In this document: in pieces, positions 16,108-24,535 of the stretch
Layout of the letters: each line of letters begins with the position of its first letter
Numbering within the stretch: the stretch's first letter is position 1
From: Niallia sp. NCCP-28
Lineage (GTDB): Bacteria; Bacillota; Bacilli; Bacillales; Cytobacillaceae
Assembly: GCF_023168165.1 (NCBI RefSeq)
Contig: NZ_BQYJ01000005.1
Location: forward strand, 1 to 64,000
Length of the DNA stretch: 64,000 nucleotides
Direction: 5' to 3'
Position numbers and translations under genes: made by a program
The notes under the pieces: generated by a model
What the model was told of the DNA's origin: nothing
Databases searched by the model: none
What the model saw: the letters and a program-made list of their open reading frames with translations, nothing else

Positions 16108-17739
16108 GTGCAATATACTGTCAAAGATATATTAAGTGAGCCAGAATTAAAAGAAGCCATCCTATTAACGGAAGAACATTCAATCGCGATGCTTCCCATT
16201 GAGTCTGTATCTGTAATTGAAATGCCCGTCGAAAATTTCGTCAGGAAAAAAGAACTTGTTTTGACTACCGCAATGGGTTGCGGAAGCAGCAACTCACTCC
16301 TTTTGTCTTTTGTAAAAGACGTCTACAAATCTGGCGCTTCCGCACTTGCCATTGCGATTGGCCGGCATGTTCAATCTATCCCTGAAGAAATAATTCATTT
16401 TGCAAATGATCATCAATTCCCCCTTATTGAACTACCTTGGGAAATTCGTTTTTCAGATATTATCCAAAAAACTTATAAACAAATTAATTTTTGGCAGGAA
16501 GAAACACTAAAAAAAAATGATCAGCTTCAGAAAGAGCTGCTTCAGTCATTTTTAACTAACCACTCCTTATCTAGTGCTTTACAGTTATTGGCTAAACATT
16601 TCCAAGCAAATATTCTATTAACTTATGGAGCAGAAATATTTCAGTCTATTCCTTATCCAACAAATCACCAGACAGATTCTATTATATATATAATAACCAG
16701 CAAAAATATCGACAAGCCAACGATTATCCATTTGGAAGATAAAACCAAACTCCAAATCTATCCTATCCTGAACCTTCAGCAAGAAAGCAGCTATTTAACT
16801 TTCGAATTAAAGGATTCTGCTTCACCGCAGCCATGGTCTGTTATTCAGCAATTTGCGACTACTCTGCAGCTATGGTTTCAGAAACAGCAAACTATACAGT
16901 CTACAAGACATAAAGAAAAAGAACAATTTATTCAATTCCTTATAAATGGAAATTGGGAGAATAAAAAATTTCTGTTTGATAAAGGAGCTTCCCTAAATTA
17001 CGAGGTCAATCTTCCTTATGTTTGTGTATTAGGCCAACCAGAATATAATCATGACACAAAAGAAGAGCAATATCCTTCCACTAGCAATCCCCAACTGGCA
17101 ACTAAATTAAATGACATTTCCCAGTTTGCCAGCAAAACAATTAACAGAAAAATAATTCATTCCTTTATCCGCGGAAAGCTAGTGCTTTTTATTGAGATAA
17201 AAAATGATGCATGCACGATCGCAAATCAAGTGCTGGATATTTTTGACTCTTCGGTAGAAAAAGGAGAAATTCCTTTGTTTTCCTGGGGAATCGGCGAAAA
17301 CCATGGAGGATTTTATACATTCCACGAAGGATATAAAGATTGTATGACAGCATTAGAGATTGGAAGAAACTTCAAAGGAATTGGACAAAGAAGCACATAT
17401 GCAAATACAGGAATATTCCGTGTTCTTTCCGTATTGGTAAAGGATTCTGCTTCGATTGAAATGATGCATAATATTATTGGCAAAGTCGCTTCATACGACC
17501 AAGAAAAAGGACTTGATTTATTGCATACTCTAGCCGTTTACTTAAAAAATCATTGCAACGTCAGTCAGACTTCTAGAGAACTGTCTTTACATCGACAATC
17601 CTTATTATATCGCCTGAAAAAAATTGAGACACTAACGGACCGCTCACTAAGTAACGCAGACGACCTTTTTCTTCTGCAATTATGTTTGCAGCTTTGGACC
17701 ATTCGTTTTAGCAATTCTAAGCAGATTGTTAAGACCTAA
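16108..17739 (+). CDS. PucR family transcriptional regulator
   Basis: 543 residues. N-terminal purine-catabolism PucR domain (residues about 5-125: MLPIESVSVIEMPVENFV, FPLIELPWEIRFSDII), a central GGDEF-like segment (about 290-410) and the C-terminal PucR helix-turn-helix (NHCNVSQTSRELSLHRQSLL). Family members sense a pathway intermediate and usually activate the adjacent operon. Located beside eutB, it is the obvious regulator of the ectoine cluster; Gram-positive ectoine clusters with PucR-type regulators are known to me in general terms. The start is GTG at 16108, seven bases after GAGAGGTG; the overlapping ATG at 16106 is in another frame. Confidence 0.83.
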   Translation: MQYTVKDILSEPELKEAILLTEEHSIAMLPIESVSVIEMPVENFVRKKELVLTTAMGCGSSNSLLLSFVKDVYKSGASALAIAIGRHVQSIPEEIIHFANDHQFPLIELPWEIRFSDIIQKTYKQINFWQEETLKKNDQLQKELLQSFLTNHSLSSALQLLAKHFQANILLTYGAEIFQSIPYPTNHQTDSIIYIITSKNIDKPTIIHLEDKTKLQIYPILNLQQESSYLTFELKDSASPQPWSVIQQFATTLQLWFQKQQTIQSTRHKEKEQFIQFLINGNWENKKFLFDKGASLNYEVNLPYVCVLGQPEYNHDTKEEQYPSTSNPQLATKLNDISQFASKTINRKIIHSFIRGKLVLFIEIKNDACTIANQVLDIFDSSVEKGEIPLFSWGIGENHGGFYTFHEGYKDCMTALEIGRNFKGIGQRSTYANTGIFRVLSVLVKDSASIEMMHNIIGKVASYDQEKGLDLLHTLAVYLKNHCNVSQTSRELSLHRQSLLYRLKKIETLTDRSLSNADDLFLLQLCLQLWTIRFSNSKQIVKT

Positions 17740-17765
17740 CAATCTGAATGGCAGAAAATAAGACT

Positions 17766-17815
17766 TCGTGTTTTTTATTAATCAGCCGAGTCCTTACTGT
17801 CCGTTAATCTAGGAT
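17766..17815. repeat. partial copy of dispersed repeat
   Basis: AATCAGCCGAG and CTTACTGTCCGTTAA match the two ends of the element at 23866-23960 (CAATCAGGC and CTTACTGCCCGTTAA). It is short and degenerate. Confidence 0.35.
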
Positions 17816-17914
17816 AAACGGATCATTTTCCTCCTTTTATAAAACTTTTTTCAAATAGTGGAATAAGAGAGTTCTAGTTTGGGAATAATGTAGATTAAAA
17901 GGAGGAGATACAAA

Positions 17915-18028
17915 ATGAAACAATTAAACAATGTAAATATTGAGGACTTTATTAACGAGGAGCAATTTGAATTGCAATCATATATTAACACATTATTATC
18001 TGCATCAACAGAGGCCTCATTAAATTAA
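17915..18028 (+). CDS. 37-residue small protein, family unknown
   Basis: An ATG with an excellent ribosome site (AAAGGAGGAGATACAAA) opens 37 codons: MKQLNNVNIEDFINEEQF, then ELQSYINTLLSAST and EASLN. The first two thirds are acidic and amphipathic, the tail Ser/Thr/Ala-rich. No signal peptide, membrane segment or cysteine. The negatively charged body with a short polar tail is compatible with a peptide precursor (leader plus tail) or a small regulatory protein, but no modification enzyme is adjacent. It stands alone, 175 bases after the PucR gene and 80 bases before a long inverted repeat. I do not recognise it. Confidence 0.55.
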   Translation: MKQLNNVNIEDFINEEQFELQSYINTLLSASTEASLN

Positions 18029-18106
18029 TAATAGGAAAGAAGTTGATTTGACGATTAATAAATTTACCTTAACTCTATCTAAAAAGAAAAATATATCTTT
18101 TATCTA

Positions 18107-18155
18107 ATATCACTTTTTAAATATAGTAGTAGATAGTATATTTAAAAAGTGATAT
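18107..18155. other. 19-bp perfect inverted repeat (hairpin)
   Basis: Left arm ATATCACTTTTTAAATATA (18107-18125), right arm its exact complement (18137-18155), 11-base loop GTAGTAGATAG. AT-rich, without a T-run directly after it. It could be the terminator-like 3' end of the 37-codon gene's transcript, or an operator. Confidence 0.55.
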
Positions 18156-18304
18156 GGATAACCGATACTTTCAGCCAATTATTATCATATTAGCATTTAT
18201 GTTTGCTGAATAGAAAATAAACCCAATAATCAGCCTCATTTTCTATTCTTTTATAAAAACATTTATATGCAGCTGCCGGCATGGAAATTTCCATCCTGAA
18301 GCTA

Positions 18305-19333
18305 CTAGCGATATAGATTAATCATATCCTTTAAAGCTGCTGCAGCGGCTCCTCTTGGATGAGAAGCGCCACCTGTACAGCAAATCCTTCCCATCTCTTC
18401 TGTATAAAAAAGAACTCCTTTATTTGTTCCTTTTACCTCTATTAATGGATTATCCGATTTTATAATCTCTGGCTTTACCTCTACTCGTACATTTCCATTA
18501 GCAAAATCAGCACTTGCAATTAACTTTATATCATTGCCATTAATTTTTGCATGCTGTATATCCCTTTTTGTTACCTCCGTTATCCCTTGAATAGCAATAT
18601 CCTCTAATGTCAGTTGAGACCCAAGAAGCCCATTTGCCAATAGCAATATTTTGCATGCACTGTCAATCCCCTCTATATCAAGGGATGGGTTAGTTTCAGC
18701 AATGCCCCTTTCTTGCGCTATTTGCAATGCCCCTTCAAAAGATTTATTTTCTTCTGACATTTTTGTTAGGATAAAATTAGAAGTACCGTTTAAAATACCT
18801 TCTATCTTCATAATTTTACAGCCTGCTAAACTAAACTCTCCAATATCTAATGTTGGCAATGCCGCTGCTGTTGCCCCGCTATATTTAATTTTGCAAGCCT
18901 TCTCCTTTGCAATTTTTAATAATTCTGGCATGGAACAAACAAGAGCACCCTTGCTAACAGACACAATATTCATATTTGCATAAAGTGCATTTTTTATATA
19001 ACCAAGAGCTGCTCCACCTGTTTCTACATCTGTCGGGGAACATTCTATCAGCATATCTTCTCGAAAGATCGGCGGCTGCAGGGATAACCCTTTCTCTTCG
19101 GCATATTGAATAAGTGCTGTAGATCCTGTCCCATACTCAAGTAATTTAAGCAGATCAATTCCAGCTTTTTCATATACCATCCCTCTAGAACCAACAATAG
19201 CAGTTACTTTAAAGGATGTTTTATATGTATCTATTAACAGCTTCTGCTTCTCGCTTAAAAGCTTAATCAGCTCTTTTGCCACTATTCCATATCCTGTAAT
19301 CATTGCATTTCTTTCTGCATAATCTCGCTTCAT
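18305..19333 (-). CDS. homoserine dehydrogenase, short ACT-less form
   Basis: 342 residues. N-terminal NAD(P) domain (GYGIVAKELIKLL), catalytic/dimer domain with GILNGTSNFILTKM and SLDIEGIDSACKILLLA, the family signature. The regulatory C-terminal ACT domain of B. subtilis Hom is missing, so threonine feedback is unlikely. It interconverts aspartate-4-semialdehyde and homoserine. ATG 19333 is preferred over the adjacent TTG; AAAGGGG lies 8 bases upstream. It is not next to thrB/thrC. Being close to the ectoine cluster, whose standard route ends at aspartate semialdehyde, it may serve that pathway (inference). Confidence 0.8.
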   Translation of the reverse strand: MKRDYAERNAMITGYGIVAKELIKLLSEKQKLLIDTYKTSFKVTAIVGSRGMVYEKAGIDLLKLLEYGTGSTALIQYAEEKGLSLQPPIFREDMLIECSPTDVETGGAALGYIKNALYANMNIVSVSKGALVCSMPELLKIAKEKACKIKYSGATAAALPTLDIGEFSLAGCKIMKIEGILNGTSNFILTKMSEENKSFEGALQIAQERGIAETNPSLDIEGIDSACKILLLANGLLGSQLTLEDIAIQGITEVTKRDIQHAKINGNDIKLIASADFANGNVRVEVKPEIIKSDNPLIEVKGTNKGVLFYTEEMGRICCTGGASHPRGAAAAALKDMINLYR

Positions 19334-19453
19334 CAAATTTTCCCCTTTATTTGTAAAATCTCTACTATGAGATTATTTTATCCTAAGTAAAGCTATTGCC
19401 GAAATATTTCGTCATATAATATGACATATTTTTTCATCACCTACAATATGAAA

Positions 19454-19503
19454 CAGCAAAAAGGCCAAAGAAGTAATTTCCTTTTTCTTTGGCCTTTTTG
19501 CTG
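19454..19503 (-). terminator. terminator of spoVR
   Basis: 17-bp perfect stem CAGCAAAAAGGCCAAAG/CTTTGGCCTTTTTGCTG with a 16-base loop, 12 bases beyond the spoVR stop. On the minus strand it is followed by TTTCATATTG. Confidence 0.75.
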
Positions 19504-19515
19504 AATGCATAATTT

Positions 19516-20928
19516 TTATAAATATTTGCGATGCAATGCTTTTCCATCATACGTATACAGCATCTTCTTCTCTTCCACCTTTGTTTCCATATGAACATTT
19601 CGTCCCCATAATTGATAAACATAAGGCAAAACTTTTTCTAAGTATTTTAAATCCAGCTCAATGCCTTCATATCCATGTTGTAAATATAGTTCACCATTTT
19701 TCATATAATCTCCATCATTGACCGTAATATAAGGGAATCCTCCATTTACTCTCATGCTCACTAATTGATCCCGGACATGTTCCCAACTCTTATCGACAAT
19801 TTTATAATCTCTTCCTTGTTTTTGGAAAAGATACATATCTTCCCGCATTACTAAATCCTTTGTTAAATAGTTGCGCAAAAAAGAAATATCTGATTCAATT
19901 TCACGAACCTCATACATTTTTTCTCGACCGGAATTCACCTTTATTCCTCTTCGTTTCATTTCTTCTGTCGGGTTATTGTATCGTTCTTCAATATCCTCAA
20001 AGATTTTTAATCCAAGATAATATGGATTAATTCCCGTTTTTGAAGGCTGCACTACTCCAGCATTTAATTTAGCAAATTCTATTGCTTCACCACTTGTTAA
20101 ATCGAGCTCTCGAATGATTCTTTGATGCCAGTAGGATGCCCAGCCTTCATTCATAATCTTTGTTTCAAGCTGCGGCCAGAAATAAAGCATTTCCTCCCTC
20201 ATCATTGTTAAAATATCCCTTTGCCACTCTGTCAACTCCCTGCTATAACTCTCAATAAATAGCAAAAGATCTTTTTCAGGCCGCGGTGGAAATTTTTTGA
20301 TGATTTTTTTCTTTTGTTTCGGCTTATTGCGATTATCCAAGCCCCATAAATCATCATATGGAGAAATGGCTGCATCCTCTTCTTCTTCAAACTCTACATC
20401 TTCCATGCTCCATGAAAGCTTTGGCCTCATCAGCGATGGATCTATATGCTCTTCAATTGCCAGTACAGCGTCTAAAAATGTCTCTACTTCATGTTTCCCA
20501 TATTTAATTTCATACTGTCTAATTCGATCAGCGGTCGCTGCCATGCTTTCTACCATTTCTCTTTTTGTATTGGCGAAGCGGACATTATTTTTGAAAAAGT
20601 CGCAATGTGCTAAAACATGGGCAACAATCAGTTTATTATTAATAAGTGAATTGCTGTCTAATAAAAAAGCGTAACAAGGGTTTGAGTTAATAACCAACTC
20701 ATATATTTTCGATAAACCTAGGTCATAGTGCAGCTTCATTTTATGAAACTGTTTTCCAAAGCTCCAGTGGGAATAACGAGTCGGCATTCCATATGCACCG
20801 AATGTATAAATAATATCAGCTGGACAAATTTCATATCTCATCGGGTAAAAATCCAACCCAAAACCTGTAGCAATTTCTGTAATTTCTTCGATGGCTCGTT
20901 GAAGTTCTTTTTGTTCTACATCATTCAT
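19516..20928 (-). CDS. spoVR: SpoVR family stage V sporulation protein
   Basis: About 470 residues, the size of B. subtilis SpoVR. Conserved landmarks: the [14 protein letters not shown] block, [56 protein letters not shown] and [21 protein letters not shown]. SpoVR is needed for normal spore cortex formation; its biochemistry is unclear, though His- and Glu-rich motifs suggest a metal site. ATG 20928 is preferred over a GTG six codons upstream, because AAGGGAG lies just before it. Monocistronic. Residues about 185-225 are an acidic-then-basic low-complexity insert ([20 protein letters not shown]). Confidence 0.9.
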   Translation of the reverse strand: MNDVEQKELQRAIEEITEIATGFGLDFYPMRYEICPADIIYTFGAYGMPTRYSHWSFGKQFHKMKLHYDLGLSKIYELVINSNPCYAFLLDSNSLINNKLIVAHVLAHCDFFKNNVRFANTKREMVESMAATADRIRQYEIKYGKHEVETFLDAVLAIEEHIDPSLMRPKLSWSMEDVEFEEEEDAAISPYDDLWGLDNRNKPKQKKKIIKKFPPRPEKDLLLFIESYSRELTEWQRDILTMMREEMLYFWPQLETKIMNEGWASYWHQRIIRELDLTSGEAIEFAKLNAGVVQPSKTGINPYYLGLKIFEDIEERYNNPTEEMKRRGIKVNSGREKMYEVREIESDISFLRNYLTKDLVMREDMYLFQKQGRDYKIVDKSWEHVRDQLVSMRVNGGFPYITVNDGDYMKNGELYLQHGYEGIELDLKYLEKVLPYVYQLWGRNVHMETKVEEKKMLYTYDGKALHRKYL

Positions 20929-21009
20929 TCCTTTCTCTCCCTTCACCGTCTTAAACTAATATATGAAGGATAAGCATTATTCATGAATTAAAAATAAACA
21001 AAAGCAGAA

Positions 21010-21056
21010 GGGGCTGTCTCAAAACTCATTAAAAAATGACTTTTGAGTACCGCCCC
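21010..21056 (-). terminator. terminator of the penicillin-binding protein gene, repeated type
   Basis: Stem GGGGCTGTCTCAAAACTCATT/AATGACTTTTGAGTACCGCCCC with a few mismatches and an A-run loop. Nearly the same hairpin occurs at 47696-47748, so this is a reused terminator-like repeat. Confidence 0.7.
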
Positions 21057-21068
21057 TTTCTCTTTAAA

Positions 21069-23081
21069 TTATTCGATTATTTTTTTCACCTTTTTTACAA
21101 CATGGCTGGAGCCGCCTTTATTTTGCACTCCTTCTATCATCATGGCAATAAGAAAATTTTTATCCTTTTTATCGTAAGCTACATACCAGCCATTTTCAGA
21201 TCCCTTTTCTCCTTGCTTCGCTTTAAGTTCAGCCGTTCCTGTTTTTCCAGCAAGTGTTCTGCCAGCCACTTTGCCTGCATGTGCAGTACCATTTGGACTA
21301 TCAATTACTTGCTGCAAATCATTAGAAATAGTTTCTGCTGTTGAACTGCCTATAGTCTTTTCTTTCCATACATGTCCTTTCTCTTCCGTGGAAAGAAGAA
21401 TAGGTTTTATTAAATTTCCTTCATTTAAAAATGGTGAATAAGCTGCAGCCAAATGGACTACACTCATCTCCACTTGTCCTTGACCATATCCAGAATCCGC
21501 TAACTGTATATCTGTATCTAATTTTCCGATAGTAGATTTTTCAATAGGATATGGATAGCTTAATTCTTCTTCAAAACCAAATTTTTTCATTTCATTTATA
21601 TACTTGTCTTTCCCTAAATCAAGGGCAGTCTGTGCAAAATAGATATTATCGCTGTAAAGTAGGGCATTTGCTAGGTTAACAGGCTGTGCACTTGAGTGTA
21701 CCCTTGTTACATAATAGCTTCCCCACGATTTATCCTTTTGCCAGCTTCTTGTGGTAATGCTGCGCGTTTTTTCTGGAGTAATGACTTTTTCTGACAGAGC
21801 ACCCGCTGCCACAATCGGCTTTAATACAGAGCCTGGGGCATAGGTTAATTTAAATCGATTCGTAAAGGGGTCTAATTTATTGTCATTATATTGTTGACGT
21901 TCCGTAGCAGTCAAACCAACCACCATTTTATTTGGATCATAAGCTGGGCTTGATACCAATGCTAATGTTTCCCCTGTACTTGGATTAATGGCCGCAGCAG
22001 CTCCTGCTTCTCCATCCATTTCTTCATATATCTCTTTTTGCAAATCAGCATCAATGGTTAGCTTAAGGTCTTGACCATTTTCTACTGGCTTTTCTGCAAG
22101 AACAACATTAGAACCATCTGCTTTGATAATCGTTATTTCGACTCCATTTGTCCCTTTTAGCTGTTCTTCATATACTTGCTCTAATCCTCTTTTTCCAATA
22201 ACATCTGTGTTTGAATAGGCTTTTCCCTTTTGTTTTTCCAACTCTTCTGCTGTTATATTGCCTACATAGCCAATTAAATGAGCACTAGCTTCTCCAAATG
22301 GATATATTCTTCCTTTTGTATCTTGCTTTTGCACTCCTGGTATTGCAAATAGTTTTTCCAATAACTTTTGATTATTTGTCGCTACTTGTTTTATTGGCAC
22401 AAAATAGCTTGGCTGCACCCAATCCGCTTGAAGCGCTTTTTCAACTGTTTCCCGCCTTATATCAAGAAGCTTTGCAACCTGTGCTATTGCCAAATTTTTA
22501 TCGTCACCCATTTGTTCTGGAACAAGCCCTATTTCATAAATAATCCCATTCATCGCTAAAGGATTTTCATTTTTATCTACAATGGATCCTCGCTCTGCCT
22601 CTATCGTTTTTATCGAAACTTTATCTTCCTTTTCTAAATCTGAGAATATATAAGTAGTATCCCAATTAATATACCAATTTTCTTTTTTATCCTTTTCCTC
22701 TTTAACCAATACCGCATCTTGATCAAATTTTATTTCTCCTCCAGCACTATTCATGCTTGCTGAAAATGGAATCAGTGCTTTATCTGCCTTATCAAAGTCT
22801 TTCTTATCAGTATCTGATGGCTTCGTGTAAGTTGCTCTTATATTATTTATTTCTAAATCACTATATAACTTTTCGTAGCGGGACACAAAATCTTCTTTTG
22901 TAATGGATTGTTTAGCCTCTTTTGATAAATAACCATACATTTCTGAAAATTTTTGATTTGTCCATAAATTTATAAATTTGCTCAGGCGTTCGTCAGGTGT
23001 TGATTCATCTTTGTTGCAGCCTATTGCCATTACAAGCAGTAATAGCAGCATAATCGCAAGCATTAACTTTTTCTTCATCAC
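21069..23081 (-). CDS. pbpC: class B penicillin-binding protein with MecA-like N-terminal domain (PBP3)
   Basis: 670 residues. Lipoprotein-type start (LVMAIGC, Cys22), then an NTF2-like MecA N-terminal domain (about 28-150), the dimerisation domain (about 160-330) and the transpeptidase domain with all three motifs: SVLK (Ser418), SDN (477-479) and KTGT (613-616). It crosslinks peptidoglycan stem peptides on the outer face of the membrane. B. subtilis PbpC (PBP3) has the same architecture and size; S. aureus PBP2a is a relative, so reduced beta-lactam affinity is possible but not shown. Monocistronic. Confidence 0.88.
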   Translation of the reverse strand: MMKKKLMLAIMLLLLLVMAIGCNKDESTPDERLSKFINLWTNQKFSEMYGYLSKEAKQSITKEDFVSRYEKLYSDLEINNIRATYTKPSDTDKKDFDKADKALIPFSASMNSAGGEIKFDQDAVLVKEEKDKKENWYINWDTTYIFSDLEKEDKVSIKTIEAERGSIVDKNENPLAMNGIIYEIGLVPEQMGDDKNLAIAQVAKLLDIRRETVEKALQADWVQPSYFVPIKQVATNNQKLLEKLFAIPGVQKQDTKGRIYPFGEASAHLIGYVGNITAEELEKQKGKAYSNTDVIGKRGLEQVYEEQLKGTNGVEITIIKADGSNVVLAEKPVENGQDLKLTIDADLQKEIYEEMDGEAGAAAAINPSTGETLALVSSPAYDPNKMVVGLTATERQQYNDNKLDPFTNRFKLTYAPGSVLKPIVAAGALSEKVITPEKTRSITTRSWQKDKSWGSYYVTRVHSSAQPVNLANALLYSDNIYFAQTALDLGKDKYINEMKKFGFEEELSYPYPIEKSTIGKLDTDIQLADSGYGQGQVEMSVVHLAAAYSPFLNEGNLIKPILLSTEEKGHVWKEKTIGSSTAETISNDLQQVIDSPNGTAHAGKVAGRTLAGKTGTAELKAKQGEKGSENGWYVAYDKKDKNFLIAMMIEGVQNKGGSSHVVKKVKKIIE

Positions 23082-23258
23082 AATTCCTCCCCACTAATAG
23101 CGTAACATGTTTTCTGCTGCTGTTAAAATAATAGCTTTTGCAGCCCAGCAAAATGTTTCCTCTATGATATGCTTCTATATTTCCATTTTTTAATGGTACT
23201 ATTATATCACTATTTTACACGAGTCCGTTTATTTGCTACGCTTAGTTTGGTGATGTTA

Positions 23259-23648
23259 ATGACAGCAATTATCCTTTTTGACGGGGTTTGCAATTTATGT
23301 AATCAATCCGTTCAATTCATTTTGAAAAGAGATCCAGAAGGTTACTTTTCCTTTGCCTCTATCCAAGGGGAAAGCGGGCAAGAGTTGCTGAAAAAATACC
23401 AAATCAGCAAAAATTTGGATAGTCTTCTATTGATTAAAGACAATAAATATTACACAAAATCTGCCGCTGCTCTGCAAATCTGCAAACATTTAAATGGTTT
23501 TTGGAAGTACTTGATTATTTTTAAAATAGTGCCTCCCTTTATTAGAAATGGCTTGTATGATATGGTTGCGAAAAATCGCTATAAATGGTTTGGAAAACGA
23601 GATAGCTGCATGCTGCCAACACCCGACAATAAAAATCGTTTTATCTAA
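23259..23648 (+). CDS. DUF393 (DCC) thiol-disulfide oxidoreductase-like protein
   Basis: About 130 residues from ATG 23259 (MTAIILFDGVCNLCN), the canonical beginning of this family; the open frame extends upstream but without a better start. The FDGVCNLC motif gives a CxxC redox pair in a thioredoxin-like fold; KYYTKSAAALQI and a C-terminal WFGKRDSCMLP follow. Family members are suspected thiol-disulfide oxidoreductases of unknown substrate. Monocistronic, followed by a strong terminator. Confidence 0.8.
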   Translation: MTAIILFDGVCNLCNQSVQFILKRDPEGYFSFASIQGESGQELLKKYQISKNLDSLLLIKDNKYYTKSAAALQICKHLNGFWKYLIIFKIVPPFIRNGLYDMVAKNRYKWFGKRDSCMLPTPDNKNRFI

Positions 23649-23667
23649 ATATCAGATTCTCAAAAAC

Positions 23668-23714
23668 AATCTAAAAAGCAAGCAGCCCGCTTAGGACCGC
23701 TTGCTTTTTAGATT
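23668..23714. terminator. terminator between DUF393 and the agr-like operon
   Basis: 16-bp perfect stem AATCTAAAAAGCAAGC/GCTTGCTTTTTAGATT, then ATTTTT on the plus strand. It overlaps the stop codon of the convergent agrD-like gene, so it probably serves both transcripts. Confidence 0.85.
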
Positions 23715-23838
23715 ATTTTTGTTTTTTCAGGCTTTCAGGGATTTTAGGCATATGAATTAAAGGACTTGATGCTTGAACAAACACTTTTGATAAAGTCATA
23801 GTCATATTAGAGACTGTTTTAGCAACTGCTTTTTTCAC
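23713..23838 (-). CDS. agrD: AgrD-like autoinducing-peptide precursor with serine in place of the ring cysteine
   Basis: 41 residues from GTG 23838, with AGGTGA five bases upstream. An amphipathic basic N-terminus (MKKAVAKTVSNMTMTLSKVF) is followed by VQASSPLIH and the charged tail MPKIPESLKKQK. The P-x-x-P-x-x-L tail is the AgrD recognition segment; aligning it with cysteine-type AgrD proteins puts Ser24 at the cyclising position. The predicted signal is a five-residue lactone ring, SSPLI (Ser24-Ile28), or SPLIH if Ser25 is used. The protein has no cysteine at all. It is the last gene of an operon with agrB and an agrC-like gene. Confidence 0.82.
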   Translation of the reverse strand: MKKAVAKTVSNMTMTLSKVFVQASSPLIHMPKIPESLKKQK

Positions 23839-23865
23839 TTATCTCACCTCCCTTAAATAAAGTGA

Positions 23866-23968
23866 AACTTCAATCAGGCTTTTATGGGCAGTTCCCCCAC
23901 CTAGACCTAGGGCTTTTCGTTTTCTCTTATCCATCCCTTAGGTTGGATTCTTACTGCCCGTTAACGCG
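23866..23968. repeat. dispersed repeat inserted between agrB and agrD
   Basis: AAAGTGAAACTTCAATCAGG ... CCCCCACCTAGACC ... CTTACTGCCCGTTAACGCG. Degenerate relatives occur at 4718-4835, 17766-17815 and 36380-36455. Its right end supplies the last codons of agrB (RVNGQ-stop), and the element separates agrB from agrD. Confidence 0.5.
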
Positions 23969-24520
23969 TAATAAACTATTTATTTTATAGATGCTTTGTA
24001 TCATAAACGGAAGAGAAGTAACTCCTTGAAGAAAGGCTCCTATTAAAAAAATATTATTCTGGAAAATTACAGAAAATATGAAGCTGAGAAATAGAAAAAG
24101 CAAGGCGAATCTCTTTTTCTTTTTTTCCCATTCTTTTGAGTGAACAACCTGATCTTTTTCATAGTATGGCAAATACCTTATATAAAGAAAAAGAGACGAC
24201 AATGCATAAATGAATATGGCAGTTGTCCCATCCGGCAAATAGGTTCCTATTAGAATTAAAATGGTGCTGCAAATAGAGCATGCTAACGCATGATGAAGAT
24301 GAGGTCCGCCTGTAAGCATTCGCATAATCATAAAAGAAAGAGCTATCATAAACATTTCCATTGTTTTTCCGACCAGAAGGCTAAAGAACAATAGAAAAAC
24401 TAGGGTAATTAATAGATTTATGATAATGGTGAAACCAAAAACCAAAATATCCTTTGGTGCCGTTTCTTCTGGGTTAATCCGCTTTATCTTATCAGCTAAA
24501 ATTATTGCATATCTTTCCAC
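23951..24520 (-). CDS. agrB: AgrB-like accessory gene regulator protease
   Basis: 189 residues with about six hydrophobic segments. The catalytic pair is intact: GGPHLHHALACSICST contains His77 and Cys84, the seven-residue spacing of AgrB cysteine endopeptidases. AgrB removes the C-terminal tail of AgrD and closes the (thio)lactone ring in the membrane. The last residues RVNGQ are encoded by a dispersed repeat, so the C-terminus may be altered. It lies 15 bases downstream of the AgrC-like gene and 112 bases upstream of agrD. Confidence 0.9.
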   Translation of the reverse strand: MERYAIILADKIKRINPEETAPKDILVFGFTIIINLLITLVFLLFFSLLVGKTMEMFMIALSFMIMRMLTGGPHLHHALACSICSTILILIGTYLPDGTTAIFIYALSSLFLYIRYLPYYEKDQVVHSKEWEKKKKRFALLFLFLSFIFSVIFQNNIFLIGAFLQGVTSLPFMIQSIYKINSLLRVNGQ

Positions 24521-24535
24521 CGCATGTCTCTCTCC

